A stretch of DNA of 64,000 bases. Source: Erythroxylum novogranatense (taxonomy: Eukaryota > Streptophyta > Magnoliopsida > Malpighiales > Erythroxylaceae). Under the pieces are notes generated by a model. The model made no database searches. It was not told the DNA's origin and was given only the letters and a program-made list of their open reading frames with translations. The DNA lies in contig CM057228.1 in NCBI GenBank assembly GCA_029891385.1, forward strand, positions 29,330,214-29,394,213, read 5' to 3'. This document shows, one piece after another, positions 24,477-36,823 of this stretch (position 1 is the stretch's first letter; every line of letters starts with the position of its first letter). The translations under genes were made by a program, and so were the position numbers.

Positions 24477-24925
24477 AGTTCGCAAAACTCACCAAAATTG
24501 CAATGTTGTCTTTTTAGGGCCGAAAGACGACTCTAGCTACTGAAAGGCTCTACCAGCCGTGTAGATTGTGATTGACAAGAGAAGTCATAACTCAAAGGTT
24601 AGTCAACTGAGATTTTTGGACAGATTAGTTAGATTGTGTATATTTTTTTCCTTTTCTGTAGTACTTTTGTATTAGGTTTTCTTGATGTACATATATAAAA
24701 TATTGAAAGATACAATGTAGACTTTCGGTTTTGTGAAGTAAAATAAAGAAAAAGTTGATTTTAAAATATTGTAGTTTTTTCTATTGATGCTTTACAATTG
24801 AATATTGATATGATGTCATGTGAAGTGATTATAATAATCGAACGTAGCTCACCCTTATTGTAGATTATATACTGAAATGACTTCCAAGTATCCCGGTGTG
24901 TACACTATAGTAAAGGGGTGCTACA
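24477..24925 (+). repeat. Chromovirus-type LTR fragment, 3' end
   Basis: The block AGTTCGCAAAACTCACC next to GCAATGTTG matches the reverse complement of 1396-1423 in the 974-3783 LTR. The fragment ends GGGGTGCTACA at 24925, the same terminus as that LTR. Only the last part of the LTR is recognisable. It has no internal region and no clear duplication. Confidence 0.55.
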
Positions 24926-25439
24926 ATCGCGACTTACGAATTTACAAATTAAAAGGAAGAGAACGAAAGTGAAAAGCCATATGCAGTTATGAATTTAGAT
25001 TTTTTCTACGTCACACTTTCGAGTCTAATGTTCACATATAATTAAAAAGTAAAAATGATGTAATTTGGTCATACTCTCTTCTATAAAAGTATTCCTCTAT
25101 GTCTTATCTTTCCATTGACACCAAAATCACTCAATTTGATTAAGTAAATTGGAAGATATACCTCCAACATTATTGGGTTGTTCACATTTAATAACAGTGT
25201 ACTATGTACAATTTCCATCCAGAAATTCAATATTTTAGAGAAAGAATCAAAATTCTACTTCTTCAGACAATTTGTAGGCTTATATCTCTAGTTTACTCTA
25301 AATTAAAATTCATCTTATTTGAAATCCTACATATCAATATATCATCAAAATATTGAAACATATTCAGTAAAATATCCAGTTCATGTTTTTCTAACTGATA
25401 CCCTTACTTTGATTTGATCAATCTTTTTCAAATCAAAAC

Positions 25440-26236
25440 CAAAAACTATAAATTTTTATGGAGAGATAGAGGAATGTGTTATGAATCTAACGCTTCAAAA
25501 ATTATGTCATTTAGAAGTCGAATGACAAAGTTATGACTAAAATAGTGAAACATGTTCAAGCTGGGAGGAGGACCTGCGGGTCGCGGATCTTTAGACGCGT
25601 CGCGATCGTAACTTTGCCTCCTCCTCCCTTTTTTCTTTTTCTTCATACCTGTTTAGTAAAATGGGCATAACTTTCACTGCAAATATCATATTAAGGTCAT
25701 TTAAAAACCGTTTTAAAGAAGACTTCTAGATCTACAACTTAAAACAATTTCTGCCTCTATAAGAGTCAGATTTCAAAATGAAGTAGCCATCCCGAATGTC
25801 CCTCGTATCTAACATCACAGACTTCTAAATATCATATCTTTCAACTTCAATATCCAGAAATTTCGTACTTTATATCAATGAAAAGCTAAATAAAGATCTA
25901 CAATTTTCATGAAGACAATTTTGTCAAAATCTGCTTAAATCAATACAGTAAAATCACAGAAGTTCATAATCAGATTTTTCCTCTCTTATCTTATTTCTGT
26001 GCTTCATTTCAGCAAATTTCTCTTACGTGTTTTTCATCACTAATTCAACACTTCAATTTTTTTCTCTCTACTATCATTTTCCAAACATTAATTTCCACAC
26101 AATTAATTTAAAAGATCACTCAAAACTATTCAAACACCAATTATATTTCATATAACTCAAAACCATTCAAACGCCAATTATATTTCATATCACTCATATT
26201 TACTATTCTAACCTTTCCACAGGTAATGAGATGTTA
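25440..26236 (-). repeat. Chromovirus-type LTR fragment, opposite orientation
   Basis: The right boundary GGTAATGAGATGTTACA at 26236 parallels GGTAACGGGATACTACA at the end of the 974-3783 LTR. A GC-rich palindromic patch (GGTCGCGGATC, ACGCGTCGCGATCG) at 25578-25610 sits after the sequence GAATGACAAAGTTATGACT, the same relative order as in the other LTRs. The left limit is not resolved, so this may be a partial or multiply rearranged copy. Confidence 0.4.
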
Positions 26237-26289
26237 CAACGATCACGCCTCAACACGATCGTTACCTCATATGTATGTTTTCTTCCTTT

Positions 26290-26441
26290 CTTGCCATTTT
26301 TATAATAATACTAAATATAATAATAATAATTAAAAATTTTGATTTTGAATAAATATAATAACAATAAGGAAATTTATTATAATAATAAAATAATTTATTA
26401 ATAATAATAATAGAAATAATTTAATAATAATAATAATTTAA

Positions 26442-26485
<44 letters not shown>

Positions 26486-26890
26486 ATTAATCATAAATGG
26501 ATAAAATATACTAACGAAATATAAATATTCTTATTCTTATTAATTATTATTATTAATCTTCGACTTACTATTAACAATTATTATTATTATTATTATTATT
26601 ATTAAATTTCTTATAATTTGTTATTTTATAAATTAATTTTAGAATTATTATTATTATTGCTAATTTTATATTCCTTATTATTATTATAAATTATATTATT
26701 ATTATGTTTCTTTAATTGTTCTTATTAATTTAATTGTTTTAAATTATGATAATTATAAATTTTCTACTTACTATTATTCTTATTATTATTTAATTTTTAT
26801 TTATTAATTATATTAAATAATATTATTAAATTCCTTATTATTATTAATTTTTCTTAATAATAATAAGAATAAAATATATATTTATACTCA
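26290..26890. repeat. ATT/AAT-rich degenerate microsatellite tract
   Basis: Long runs of AAT and TTA triplets dominate this stretch, for example (AAT)n around 26400-26470, (TTA)n around 26465-26485 and (ATT)n around 26578-26603. No gene or element ends were seen here or in the following 400 bp up to the Tat element. Confidence 0.75.
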
Positions 26891-27329
26891 TCATCAAGAT
26901 AGAAAAATTAAATAAACAAACAAAAATTAAGACACTTTTAGAATAAAGGCAAATAATTAATTATGTATATAAATGAAAAATAAATAAATAAATAATTTAC
27001 TAAATATATTATATAAATAAATTATGTATAAGTAGAAGTGGAATAGTTAACGTTGAAACAAAAATCCAAAAGTTAAAAATTTTGTCAAGGCTATTGAATG
27101 GCTTGGAGGCGGCTTGCACTGAGGAGTTCGGACGCGACTCTTAAATTTTTAACAAAAATGACGTCATTTTAACGTTAGACAGAGTTTGTCAGGCTAATTT
27201 TGGACAGAGAATTTGGACTCGTTCTAGCCCTAAGGGACAAAAAAAAAGAGTAGAGTTCGGGATATTTAAATTTTAAATAAATAAATAAATATTAAGTGAG
27301 AGATAGGGAATAGGCAATACAATAGATTG

Positions 27330-27732
27330 TGATTCTGCCGGATTCTGGCTGAACGGTGCGTTTCCATTGAAATCCATCGTCTTCTACCTTCCGTGATGAA
27401 CGTGACGTGAATATACCTGCAAAACAAGGAAGGCTCGTCGGGGGTGACAACCCGATTAGCCACTCCGACGCTCAAGTAAGCTTTTGGTGTAGGAAGGATT
27501 GATGAATTCAGAGAAAACGAATTAGGTTATGATCGCATACCTGAATTATGGGAGAATTATACCTTATATACGATTTTGCAGCTAGGTTTAGGCAAATACG
27601 TGTTTGCATGGGAGTTTCCTTCTGCTAATGGGCCATGAATGTGTGAATCAAGCCCGGGTTAAACGATGAGTATAGGACTGACCGATTGGCCTTCGTGATT
27701 GGGCTCGGGCCCAAATATAGCCGACCCGACCA
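27330..27732 (-). repeat. 3' LTR of copy A
   Basis: 403 bp. On the minus strand it begins TGGTCGGGTCGGCTATATTT and ends AGAATCA. It matches the other LTR closely over most of its length, with substitutions and small indels. Adjacent to it (27733-27750) the minus strand reads GGAGTAGGGGGGGCTTA, the polypurine tract, confirming that this is the 3' LTR. Confidence 0.9.
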
Positions 27733-28550
27733 TAAGCCCCCCCTACTCCTCGAATCTGAGCGAAGAGAAGGGTCGAGGGAGTATGTTGGGACGTTGCTCA
27801 CCTGCGGCTTCATAGTTTTCGTAAGCGGGATAGCTCGTCATGTGGTTAATCGGTCGGTCATTGGCCTTGTAGCTTCGTTCATGGGACACTCGGCGCTTTC
27901 AACCGGTCGGATGATTCAACCGATCGATGTCGACTTGCTGCGCATGATCGCTTCGGATCTTGACGGTTGGGTATAATTGCTCGGATCTCGACTGTCGGGT
28001 ATAACTGCTTCGCTCGAGAATAGGTCGATTGATGGCCCCAATGATCGGTCTTTGGCACTTATTGCGTGATCGCTTGTGCGAAGACGGATCGATTGGTTAT
28101 CATAGTGGCGTGTGAGGCATTTATTGTAGACGGCGCGTCTTTGTCGGCGGCTTCGAATCTGGCGTATCGTCTTTGTAACCGTTACCCAGCTGTCCCGTAC
28201 GTCCTTTCGACTGATCGTGTCGTTTCGATCTTGAATATCCCTGATTCTCCTCAGATCCTGTCGCGTGTCCGAGCCTGCTCGGATTTTCGCCACGCGTCGT
28301 AGTCTGATTTGGTCACTTTCTAGGGTTCCTACTGCCTTCCCTCTATAAATACTCATAGATGACGAGCTGTGACGATTTTTACCTTTTGCTCTCGTCTCAG
28401 TAATCCGCATTTTGCTTTCACTTGCTCTCAAATCATTCGCGGTTCTCCAAACTTCTTTTATTTCGTCGTCAATTTACCTACTTCTTTCTAAATAGGTACG
28501 TTCTTTTGTTCTTCATTCCTCTCCATTTTTTAGTGCTTTTCTTGATAATC

Positions 28551-30703
28551 ATGTCCACGGGTAGTTACGGGAGCATGGTGGGAGGTATGGAGGAAGTGTC
28601 GATGAGAGAGAGGAAAGACGGTTTAGTTGTGGAGTTGCCGCCTAAGACTGCATCGTCGATGACTGTTGGGGAGTTGAATAGATTATGCATCAAGTATAAT
28701 ATCCCAACGGCTTGGGGGCCCCGATTGGCCTTGAAGCATGAGCGGATCCACAGCAACTTTAGTGGATACTTCGCCGTCTCAGGAGCTTTTTCTCGATGGC
28801 CCTGAGGCTCCGTCGCCTGATTGTGGATTTAGGTGTGCGCCCTGTTCGGGTTATTGCCGAGTCAGATTCCTCCGAACAGTTGGAGGTTCATAAATGGGTT
28901 GGCGCTGCTATGCCACCAGTTCGGCCATCTTCCTACCGTCGGCATTCTGCGTCATTTCCTGAGGATGAGCCACAGTCCGAGCTCAGGGGCTGGAATCCCC
29001 TTTCTTCAGTATCGAGATGCTCGGTATCGCCCGGCCAGGACACCCTCAAAAATTTCTTCCTGGCGGACGAAGTATTTCTTCGTGAAGTCCCCCGGATCTT
29101 CCTCCGAGTGCCGACCGTGGAGGTATCCTTTGGCCGAGCAGTGGAATGATTCGTCGACCTTGTCCCTCAGCAAGGAGGAGTGGGAGGTGGTCCGTCGTAT
29201 CAAGGAGCTCGGCAGATACGATTTTGCCAGGCTCATTCAGGGGTATCCCAGAGGGGCCTCGACCGCTTCGTTCCTCGTCGATCCCCCTCCACGGATTAGC
29301 GGGCTGAGGGAGGAAACCACCCTGTCCGGTTGACTCCTCGTGATTGTATTAATTTTGAACTTATGTCAATTTTGTTTTCTAACTCAATTTAATTATTGTG
29401 CAGCCATGGTGAGGATGCCCACCCAAACTTCCACGTCAAGGAAGCAGGCCTCTGGGAAGAAGGGGAGTGAGGCGGAGACCGGTGAGGGCCTCGCTTTGTC
29501 CATGGGGTTGGTCTCCTTGTCTGCGCCAGTGGGTGCTCCTCCTGCCGAGGATCTTCCTGTGGCGTCGGAGCCCCTAAATATTGTTCCAGTGGTAGAGGAG
29601 GAGGAGGACGCGGGCCCTCCTCTTAAAAGGAAGAGGTTGGTTCGATTGGGTGACCGCCCACCCCGCCAGGCCGGTGAAGCCGAGGTGAGTAAACAGAAAA
29701 AGGAGAAAGAGAAGGCACAGGCCGTGAGCCTTGGGCAGTGGGAGCCTGCCATTAAATTGGGCAAGGACGTTACGCTCGGCGACCTCGAGGTGTCCCGCTA
29801 CCTTGCTGAGAGGGTTACTCCCCCGGCGGACGAGGGGTTTATGGAGAAGAAGGGGAACCTGGAGTTGGGTTCCCAACTCGTGCGTACTGGTATGCGGGCT
29901 GCGACAATGTCTTTTGCCGTGCTGCAGCGCTTGGAGACTCTGGACCAGGAGGTTCAGGATCTCCATGATCGATGAAGGGCTTGAAGGGTGGTGGCGAGAG
30001 GTGAAGGAGGGAGGACCTCCTTGAGCTAAAAACGCATCTCTTGAGGAGGAGAAGTCGACCCAGAGAGGGAGGTGGGAGCTTGACTACTGACCGGCCGAGG
30101 TAGAGGGGAAGAGGGAGAAAGAGAACGAGGAGTGGAGGAAAACGGTGAGGACGGAGAGGGAGATCAACAAAAAGTGCCGCCAGGACTGCCATTCCGCTGT
30201 GACGAAGAGAGACAGAGCGGAGAGAACCTCATGGAGGTGCGGTGCTCCAAGGGGAGCAGCGGATCGAGGCCATTAAGAGATGGAAGAGGCGGTTCTTGTA
30301 CGAAGAGAGTTTAGAGCTCGCCTGCGAGGTGGCCCTTTCGATTTTGAAGAGGGGTCACGAGCTCTATACTCCTGAGGGGGTGGCATGCCCTTCTTTTGAA
30401 GACTATGCCGAACCGCTTATTCCTCAAGTTTTCGGGCTTTCTTTGGAGGGGATCACAAAGAAAGTCGAGGGGGAACCGGTCGATGTTCCCGATGGGAGGC
30501 TAGATCTTAGCTCCGAAGAGGAAGAGCTCCCTCATGACGTTCCTTCGGTCATTTCCCCGGGTCCTGCTACCCCCATTGTGACGATCTCAGGGGAGGAAGA
30601 TGTTTCTCCTGCTGCTCCCTTGGTTCCCGCTTCTACCTCGTCTTTTTCGCGGCTCCGAGGTTTCCCAGAATTCTTCTTCTCCTTCTTCTTCGGCTGTTCA
30701 TAG
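28551..30703 (+). pseudogene. Antisense ORF of copy A (Transposase_28-like, spliced)
   Basis: This ORF runs opposite to gag-pol. The N-terminal part reads GELNRLCIKYNIPTAWGPRL and, after a frameshift near 28800, WRFINGLALLCHQFG, RTKYFFVKSPGSS and WRYPLAEQWND. These are features I associate with the Pfam 'putative gypsy type transposon' family (Transposase_28). A 75-nt GT-AG intron (29329-29403) then joins to a second exon starting AMVRMPTQTS. That exon has an acidic stretch before a basic nuclear-signal-like PLKRKR, followed by the KDVTLGDLEVSRYLAERVTPP segment. The coiled-coil part (about 29960-30240) is broken by frameshifts. The acidic tail with ALSILKRGHEL, FEDYAEPL and LDLSSEEEEL ends at 30701-30703. 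Function is unknown; homologous segments lie on the minus strand of copy B. Confidence 0.75.
29329..29403 (+). other. Conserved short intron in the antisense ORF
   Basis: GT at 29329 follows CTGTCCG; the acceptor TTGTGCAG ends at 29403 before CCATGG. Without splicing the frame stops at TGA (29331-29333). With splicing the codons continue in frame (LS-A-MVRM). The copy B counterpart at 53926-54007 has the same donor (GTTGACT), acceptor and phase. Confidence 0.7.
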
Positions 30704-30872
30704 CCCCCCTTCTTCCCAATTGTAGTGCTCACCTGGTCGGGCTTGTGACCAGGGCTAATTAAAATCAATGGACTTTACGTTTGCTTCATTTGTTGATTTT
30801 TCCCGTATTTATGCTCTTTACCTTAGATATATGTTGAGTTTTAAAGTTGCTCGTAGTCGACCGGCTTCGAAC

Positions 30873-31300
30873 TGGTCGACCGCAGTCGATCTATGGAGAA
30901 TACCGAGCGATGGCATACCGAGCAATGGTGATGGCGAGGGACCTAGGGATCTCGTCCTGGCGACCCGACCGACCGTAGTCGGTAGATGGAGAATGCCGAG
31001 CGATGGCATACCGAGCAATGGCGATGGCGAGGGACCCAGGGATCTCATCCTGGCGACCCGACCGACCGTAGTCGGTAGATGGAGAATGCCGAGCGATGGC
31101 ATACCGAGCAATGGCGATGGCGAGGGACCCAGGGATCTCGTCCTGGCGACCCGACCGACCGTAGTCGGTATATGGAGAATGCCGAGCGATAGCATACCGA
31201 GCAATGGCGATGGCGAGGGACCCAGGGATCTCGTCCTGACGACCCGACCGACCGTAGTCGGTATATGGAGAATGCCGAGCGATGGCATACCGAGCAATTG
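30873..31300. repeat. 93-bp tandem repeat array of copy A
   Basis: The unit start GGAGAATGCC (GGAGAATACC in the first copy) recurs at 30895, 30988, 31081, 31174 and 31267, exactly 93 bp apart, for about 4.6 copies. Units differ by only a few bases. The array lies between the pol 3' end and the antisense ORF. Because 93 is a multiple of three, frames stay open through it; these are not genes. Confidence 0.95.
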
Positions 31301-31489
31301 GACTTTCTACTCTTGACCTCGTGCAATCTAACTCTTAATTGCCAAGAAATTTGTAACCCCTTTATTAATGATAACGAGGGCGTGGGCCATTAAAAAACCT
31401 GTCTGGCAGGGACAGGAAAAAGGTACCCACATGTATACAAAAGGGAATAATAAGGAAGAATTGACAAAAATATAACTTATCTATTGGTA

Positions 31490-32600
31490 GAAAACCTTCA
31501 AATTCTGGGAGTTCCAAGGCCTCGGTAGAATCTTCCCTTTCTCATCGCTTAGGATGTAGGAGCCGTGCCCGACTTGTTTAACCACTCGATAGGGTCCTTC
31601 CCACATCTGCCCGAGTTTTCCAGGATATTTTTCAGCCGCCTCGGCTTTTCGTAGGACGTGTCCACCTACCTTTACATTGCTCGGTTTGACCCTTCGTTAT
31701 AGAACACAGTCGCCTTTTGCGATGGCTTCGAACGAAGGCGGTGCCCTTTCTCTATCCTCGCTAAGGAGAACGAGCTCGCTCTGCGGGCTTCATCATTCCG
31801 CTCTTCTTCGTGGGCCGACACCCTCGATTGTGCAATGTCGCTTCTCGGAACCGGGGCTTCCGCCCAAGGTCATTCTCAATGGAGTTTCCCGTGGCTCGCT
31901 TCGGTGTGGTTCTATATGCCCACAAACTTCATCTACTTCTTCCACCTGTGTCTTTCGGCCATCCAGCGCTTCTTCGTATGCTCATTATCTTTTATTGGTG
32001 TTCTCCATGAAGACCGTTGCTTTGCGGATGGGCTATCGAGGTCGATTGTAGCTTGATCCTCGATCGGTCACGAAGTCTCTGAACTTGGCGTTGTCAAACC
32101 GCCGACCATTATCTGTAACCAATACCATGGGCATCCCGGCGACAAAGTATATTTTCTTCACAAAGTTTTCAACCTTCCCTCGGTGATTGTAGCAACAGAT
32201 TCGCTTCACCCACTTAGTAAAATATTCTACTTACTATCAAAATTTCTTTTGTCCGGGGCCGAGAGGAAAGGCCCCAAGATATCCATTCCCCATTGGGCGA
32301 AAGGATAGGGTGACTTACAATTTTCATCCTCTCGGTCCGTGGTGAGACAGATTGCTGTTTTTTGGCGGGATTCGCATCGGTCGACCCTCTCTCGACAGCC
32401 TCTTCTCATCGCTCGGCCAAGAGTAGCCTTGTCGATCAACCGGTGAGCCAAATTACGCCTCCCACGTGATTTCCGCACATCCTTCGTGGACTTCGCCATT
32501 GCACGCTTCGGCTTCTTCTTCATTCGGACATCGAAGGAGCGCCAATCGTGAAGACCGCCTATATAGAGTCATTGACAACCGTATTCTACCGCCTTTATCC
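31490..32600 (-). pseudogene. Integrase region of copy A
   Basis: The minus strand shows the zinc-binding region remnant (RNLAHRLIDKATLGRAMRR, 32455-32400) and the core start PYPFAQWGMDILGPF (about 32310-32265), a hallmark of Tat integrases. A shortened, frameshifted remainder follows down to 31490 (RILPRPWNSQNLK-like end near 31510). The core between 32220 and 31600 is scrambled by deletions, so no intact catalytic triad is present. Confidence 0.75.
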
Positions 32601-32859
32601 TTAACTTCTTGGTCGCTAATTCGTCTTCCGGTTGTCTTCCTTCCAAAAGGTACCGAATGATCGGCTCATCGGCCAGTTGATCTGAATTTACTTTGAGAAC
32701 TTCCTCGATCTTCCGAATGCTAAGCCGGTCCATCGTTCGACTGAATATTGTTTTGGCATCACGGTGGAAGCCATTTTGGAGAGCGATCGACCTTGGCATT
32801 CGAGCTCGTTCTATTCTCATTGATCGAATCTCGTCCAAATTGCTCGGCCTCGCTGACTA

Positions 32860-34660
32860 ACTCTGTATTTGATCATGTGGTTCCCTTTGCCTCGTAATGC
32901 CCGGTAAATTGACCGACTACCACCGCTATCATCAGATATCTTTAGGTGCTTCACTTCCATCTCCTTGGCGAGTTGGAGGCGGCTTATCAAGGCCTCATAT
33001 TCCGCCTAGTTATTGGAGGCTTTGAATTCTAGTTGAAGGCGTACTCTACTTTTTCTTCTATGTTCGGGCTGATCAGTACAACTCCTGCTCCGCATCCCCC
33101 GGCATTGGATGAGCCATCGACAAACAGGCTCCAGGCGGGGAACTGCTCGTCCTCCGAGCTTGGTTGGCTCATCTCCGCGATGAAGTCTGCTAGTATCTGT
33201 GCCTTAATAGTTGTGCGGGGCTTGTATTGTATGTCAAATTCACCCAGTTCTACTGCCCACTTGATCAGCCGACCCGAGGTTTCGGGCTTTTGAAGGCACT
33301 GCCTGAGGGGCTGGTCGGTCCATACCTCGATGGTGTGACTTTGGAAATAAGGCCTCGACTTCCGAAATTTGTTATCAAGAGAGGGCCATCTTCTCTATAG
33401 GCGTGTATCGTGTTTCCTATCCGTTAACACTTTGCTAACGTAGTAGATAGGTGTTGTTCATTCCTCTCGATCGAATTAGCACCGCTACTGATCGATCCTC
33501 AGAACCGCCATGTATAACACCAGTTCTCTCCGCTCACCGGCTTTGTAGGATTGGCGGGCAAGACAAGATCGCTTTAAGTCGGAAAGCTTGTTCGCACTCG
33601 TCGACCATCGAATTGAGTCACATTCGCTTTCCTCAAAGACTTTGAAAATGGGAGGCACTTATCCCCAATCAAAATGAACACCTTTCGTGAGACTATCCGA
33701 CCGTCAATATCTCAACATCCTTCAAACATTGTGGCGAAGGCATCGTATGATGGCCTCAATCTTTCTGGATTAGCTTCGATTCCCCGCTGAGTGATCATAA
33801 ACCCCAGGAATTTTCCGGATGCCACCCCGAACATACATTTTTCGGGTTTAGCTTCATCTGAAATTTATTCGTGGTCCGGAAGACTTCTCGAGATCTTCCA
33901 CATGCTCCTCGGCCGTCGCACTTTTGACCACCATATCATCTACGATGCTTCTTGACCGATCGACCGATCTGTTTTTTAAAGACCTCCATGACGAGCCGTT
34001 GGTAGGTCGCCCCCGCGTTCTTCAAGCCGAAGGGCATTACCTGGTAGCAGTATGTGCCTTGGTCGATTATGAAGGCGGTCTTTTCTTCGTCTTCTAGACT
34101 CATCGGGATCTGATGATAGCCCGAGAAGGCGCCCGAAGTCGAGCGATTCGTGCCACGAGGTAGAATCTACTAACCGGTCGATCTTCTAAGAATGGGAAGT
34201 CGTTTTTGGACATGCTTTGTTCAGATCAGTGAAGTCTATACACATCCTCCATTTCCCGTTCTTCTTTTTTACTAAGACCACGTTAGCGAGCCATTCGGAG
34301 TATTTGACTTCTCTTATGAACCCCGCTTCAAGCAACTTCAGATTTCCTTCTCGATCACCCAGGCGCTCCTTACTATGCCATCGCTTCTTCTGTCTGGTCG
34401 GTACTGCGGTCATGCCGGATGCCGAGGAGTGACATGCAATTGTCCGAGAAATGCGGGCATGTCGTTCGGTACCAGTTTAAAACCGATCTGTTTTTCACCA
34501 AACAATCGGTGATTTCTGTAGCTAGGTTCTTCTGCAGCTCGGAACCTAGATTTGTGAACTTGGAGGGGTCGGCTTCATCCAGTACGACCCGTTGCGTCTC
34601 TTCCACCGAATTCATCCTGTCCGTCTCTTCGTCGGCTCTTACGTCAAGAGAGCTCATAGC
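32860..34660 (-). pseudogene. Reverse transcriptase and RNase H region of copy A
   Basis: In order on the minus strand are GFIREVKYSEWLANVVLVKK, then MCIDFTDLNKACPK (near 34230), then the catalytic segment reading IVDDMVVKS (about 33945-33920) in place of YVDD. A first RNase H region lies around 33600-33300, followed by ILADFIAEMSQPS and LFVDGSS/GAGVVLIS (33210-33060), the extra RNase H-like domain found in Tat elements. Frameshifts occur near 34190, 33650 and 33420. The enzyme is not functional. Confidence 0.8.
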
Positions 34661-35200
34661 ACTACCGCCTTTCTAGGGTCTTGGTTTCGCCAAGTAACAT
34701 TCTGGGCGATTTTATCTCGACCTCGACGACTCCAGTTCTATGGGGCCGGAACTTCATAACTTTGTAGTATGTGGAGACGACCGACCGAGGCGTTTGAGTA
34801 GCTCTCCCAATTATTGCATTGTATGCCCCCTGGAACTTTACGACCAGGAACTTCACGTCCCTTTCTATTTGACATGACTTCTGCCCAAACTTCACTTTCA
34901 GATAGACCGGGCGAACGGGTATGCTGACGCCCCGATTATTCCTTTGATGGGGCCGTCCGTAGGTAATAACCGCTCTTGGTACCCTCATTTGTGAAGGTTT
35001 CATAGTATAGCAAGTCGATCAATCGCTCTGTGTCAATCATCACCCGCTTCACCTCAGAATCGCCCATGTTGAGATTTGACGAGGCGTCATCGTGAGGGCA
35101 ATGTACTCCATTTAGGTCCGACTCATTGAAAGAGATCATTCCGTCGTTCTCCTTCGGTTTTTGATGGGAGTGTCGTCGCCAATTGTTTGGCATATCGTTT
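34661..35200 (-). pseudogene. Aspartic protease region of copy A
   Basis: The segment reads DGMISFNESDLNGVHCPHDD and then VMIDTERLIDLLYY. The conserved catalytic D-T-G-S is D-T-E-R here, so the protease would be dead. The C-terminal part has GAYNAIIGRATQ, matching copy B. A segment between the active site and this part is frameshifted. Confidence 0.75.
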
Positions 35201-35459
35201 TACGCTTTTAGCGGTGGATCCTCTCTGCATTTCCACCAAATATCGTGTTAATAACTCCGGCCGATCGGTCATTTTGCTGCTCGGCATTTCCATCGTTTCT
35301 TTCCTCGACCGCCTCTCTGTTTTCTCGGCGGTTATCTCAGATTCGTGCTCGCCTACCCCATCATTCCTATCATTCTGCTCTCGGGGAGCGCTTTGTAGTC
35401 CGACCGCCCGGTCCCGCGATCGGCGTTTAGTTCGTGTTTCACGAATCGCCTAACCTCCC

Positions 35460-36770
35460 TTTTGAATGAGGAGCTCAATCTCTTTTTCAACCGCCAGCTA
35501 GCTTTTCCGTATCATGACCGACCTCTCGTGGAAACGACAGATAAATTGGGGTTCCTGTCTCAGACGGGTCTTCATTCTTCGGGCTCTTTGATAGTTTCTC
35601 CGTCGCTCTAACGGCCGCCAAGATTTCAAAGATACGACTGCTTAGCGGGGTGAACTCTTGGCGATATCCTTGTCGATCGGTCGGCCTTTTCGATTCGACC
35701 GCTTTTTGCCGCTTATGCGGGTTGCATACAATCGTTCGGCGAGCGATCTTCCGTCCGACGCGTCTCGTGTTTTCAAAGACTTCTTCGTTGAATATACCTA
35801 TCCACCCGCTTCTTATTTCTGAACCGAAGCGAGGTTGATCGAGGGCTAACGAATTCTTGAACTCCTCATCCTCGTATTGCTTTCGTAAGTCGGCTAGCAT
35901 AGACGAAAGCGGTGAGATCGGGTACCTCGACCGCCTCATTATTGAACCGAGTGATGAATTCCGTAAACTCTCATTCCTTCCTTGGGTGAGTTGCATCACC
36001 TCTAAAGCCGTCTTCTGCGGTCGCTTACTAGTGGCGAATCGATTCGGAAGAGCGACCAAGTCCTCGAAACATGTGATCTGACCGGGGTAGGTTGTTGAAC
36101 CATCGCCGAGCTCCTCTTGGAAAGTCGTGCGATGGCCTTACATTTGAATAGCATCCGGACACAGTGTAGGCTCATCACGGATCGGAAGTCTTGCATGTAG
36201 TCGAAAGGGTCGGTCTTCCCTGTATTTCTCGGGTCAGATCTTCTTTCTTGGGTCTTTGGAGGCTATCCAAATGTCCGGAATGAAGGGAGAGTTGTATTCG
36301 CCGTCAGGCGATCTGACGAAGCTTCGTAGCCCGTGAGTCCGATCATCCCGATTTTTCTAGGGTTTCATACTGGCGGTGATCGGTTGTTAGGTCAATTGTC
36401 AATTGTGGTATTGGTTGGACGGATGACTACCGGCCTTTGTCTTTGGTTGCGATCGCGATGTCGCGAATCACCAACTCAGCTGCCTCTTCTATCTGTTTTC
36501 GGCTCAGGACGACGTGTGTAGATGGAGGAGGATCTGCACCTAATCGGTGTTGGAGATTCGGGGTTGCATGGTGCGCAACGTTATCCTCCACGGCCATGCT
36601 CTGTTCTTCTTGCTCCAAGGCTTGAGGCCGCAGTCGATCGTTAGGATTGGAAGACTCGTGCGGGAGATGTGTGCATGCGGTAGCAGAATTACAGTAATCG
36701 CAAACCGATACGTTGCATCGCCAGAGCCGCAACAGCAGCTATGTCGGGATTCATCGCCGCCGCCTGGCTT
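35460..36770 (-). pseudogene. Gag region of copy A
   Basis: The N-terminal part has a proline-rich stretch and LSRKQIEEAAELVIRDI. The capsid-like Retrotrans_gag part has TSKRPQKTALEVMQLTQGRN and LRKQYEDEEFKNSLALDQP. The same segments occur in copy B gag. Deletions and frameshifts break it near 36200-36400. No zinc knuckle survives clearly. Confidence 0.75.
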
Positions 36771-36804
36771 ATCTGCGTGGTTCTAGACGTGGTGCCAAGT
36801 CGGG

Positions 36805-36823
36805 CCCCACGGTGGGCGCCAAT
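36805..36823 (-). promoter_or_regulatory. Primer binding site of copy A
   Basis: Directly after the 5' LTR the minus strand reads TTGGCGCCCACCGTGGGGC. It is in the position of a tRNA primer binding site, and this sequence type is common in Tat elements. I do not assign the tRNA. Confidence 0.7.

Noticed and set aside
26290..26890. ATT-rich tract as a possible centromere or matrix-attachment element
   Set aside because: Only simple-sequence composition is visible; nothing supports a specific function.
27916..28431. 171-codon minus-strand frame in copy A
   Set aside because: It lies between the 3' LTR and the antisense ORF, is Arg/Ser/Asp-rich low-complexity sequence, and has no match to gag-pol or the antisense ORF.
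30768..31326. Open frames of 93-182 codons on both strands across the 93-bp array
   Set aside because: They exist because the unit length is a multiple of three and lacks stops in several frames. The peptides are simple repeats with no motif.
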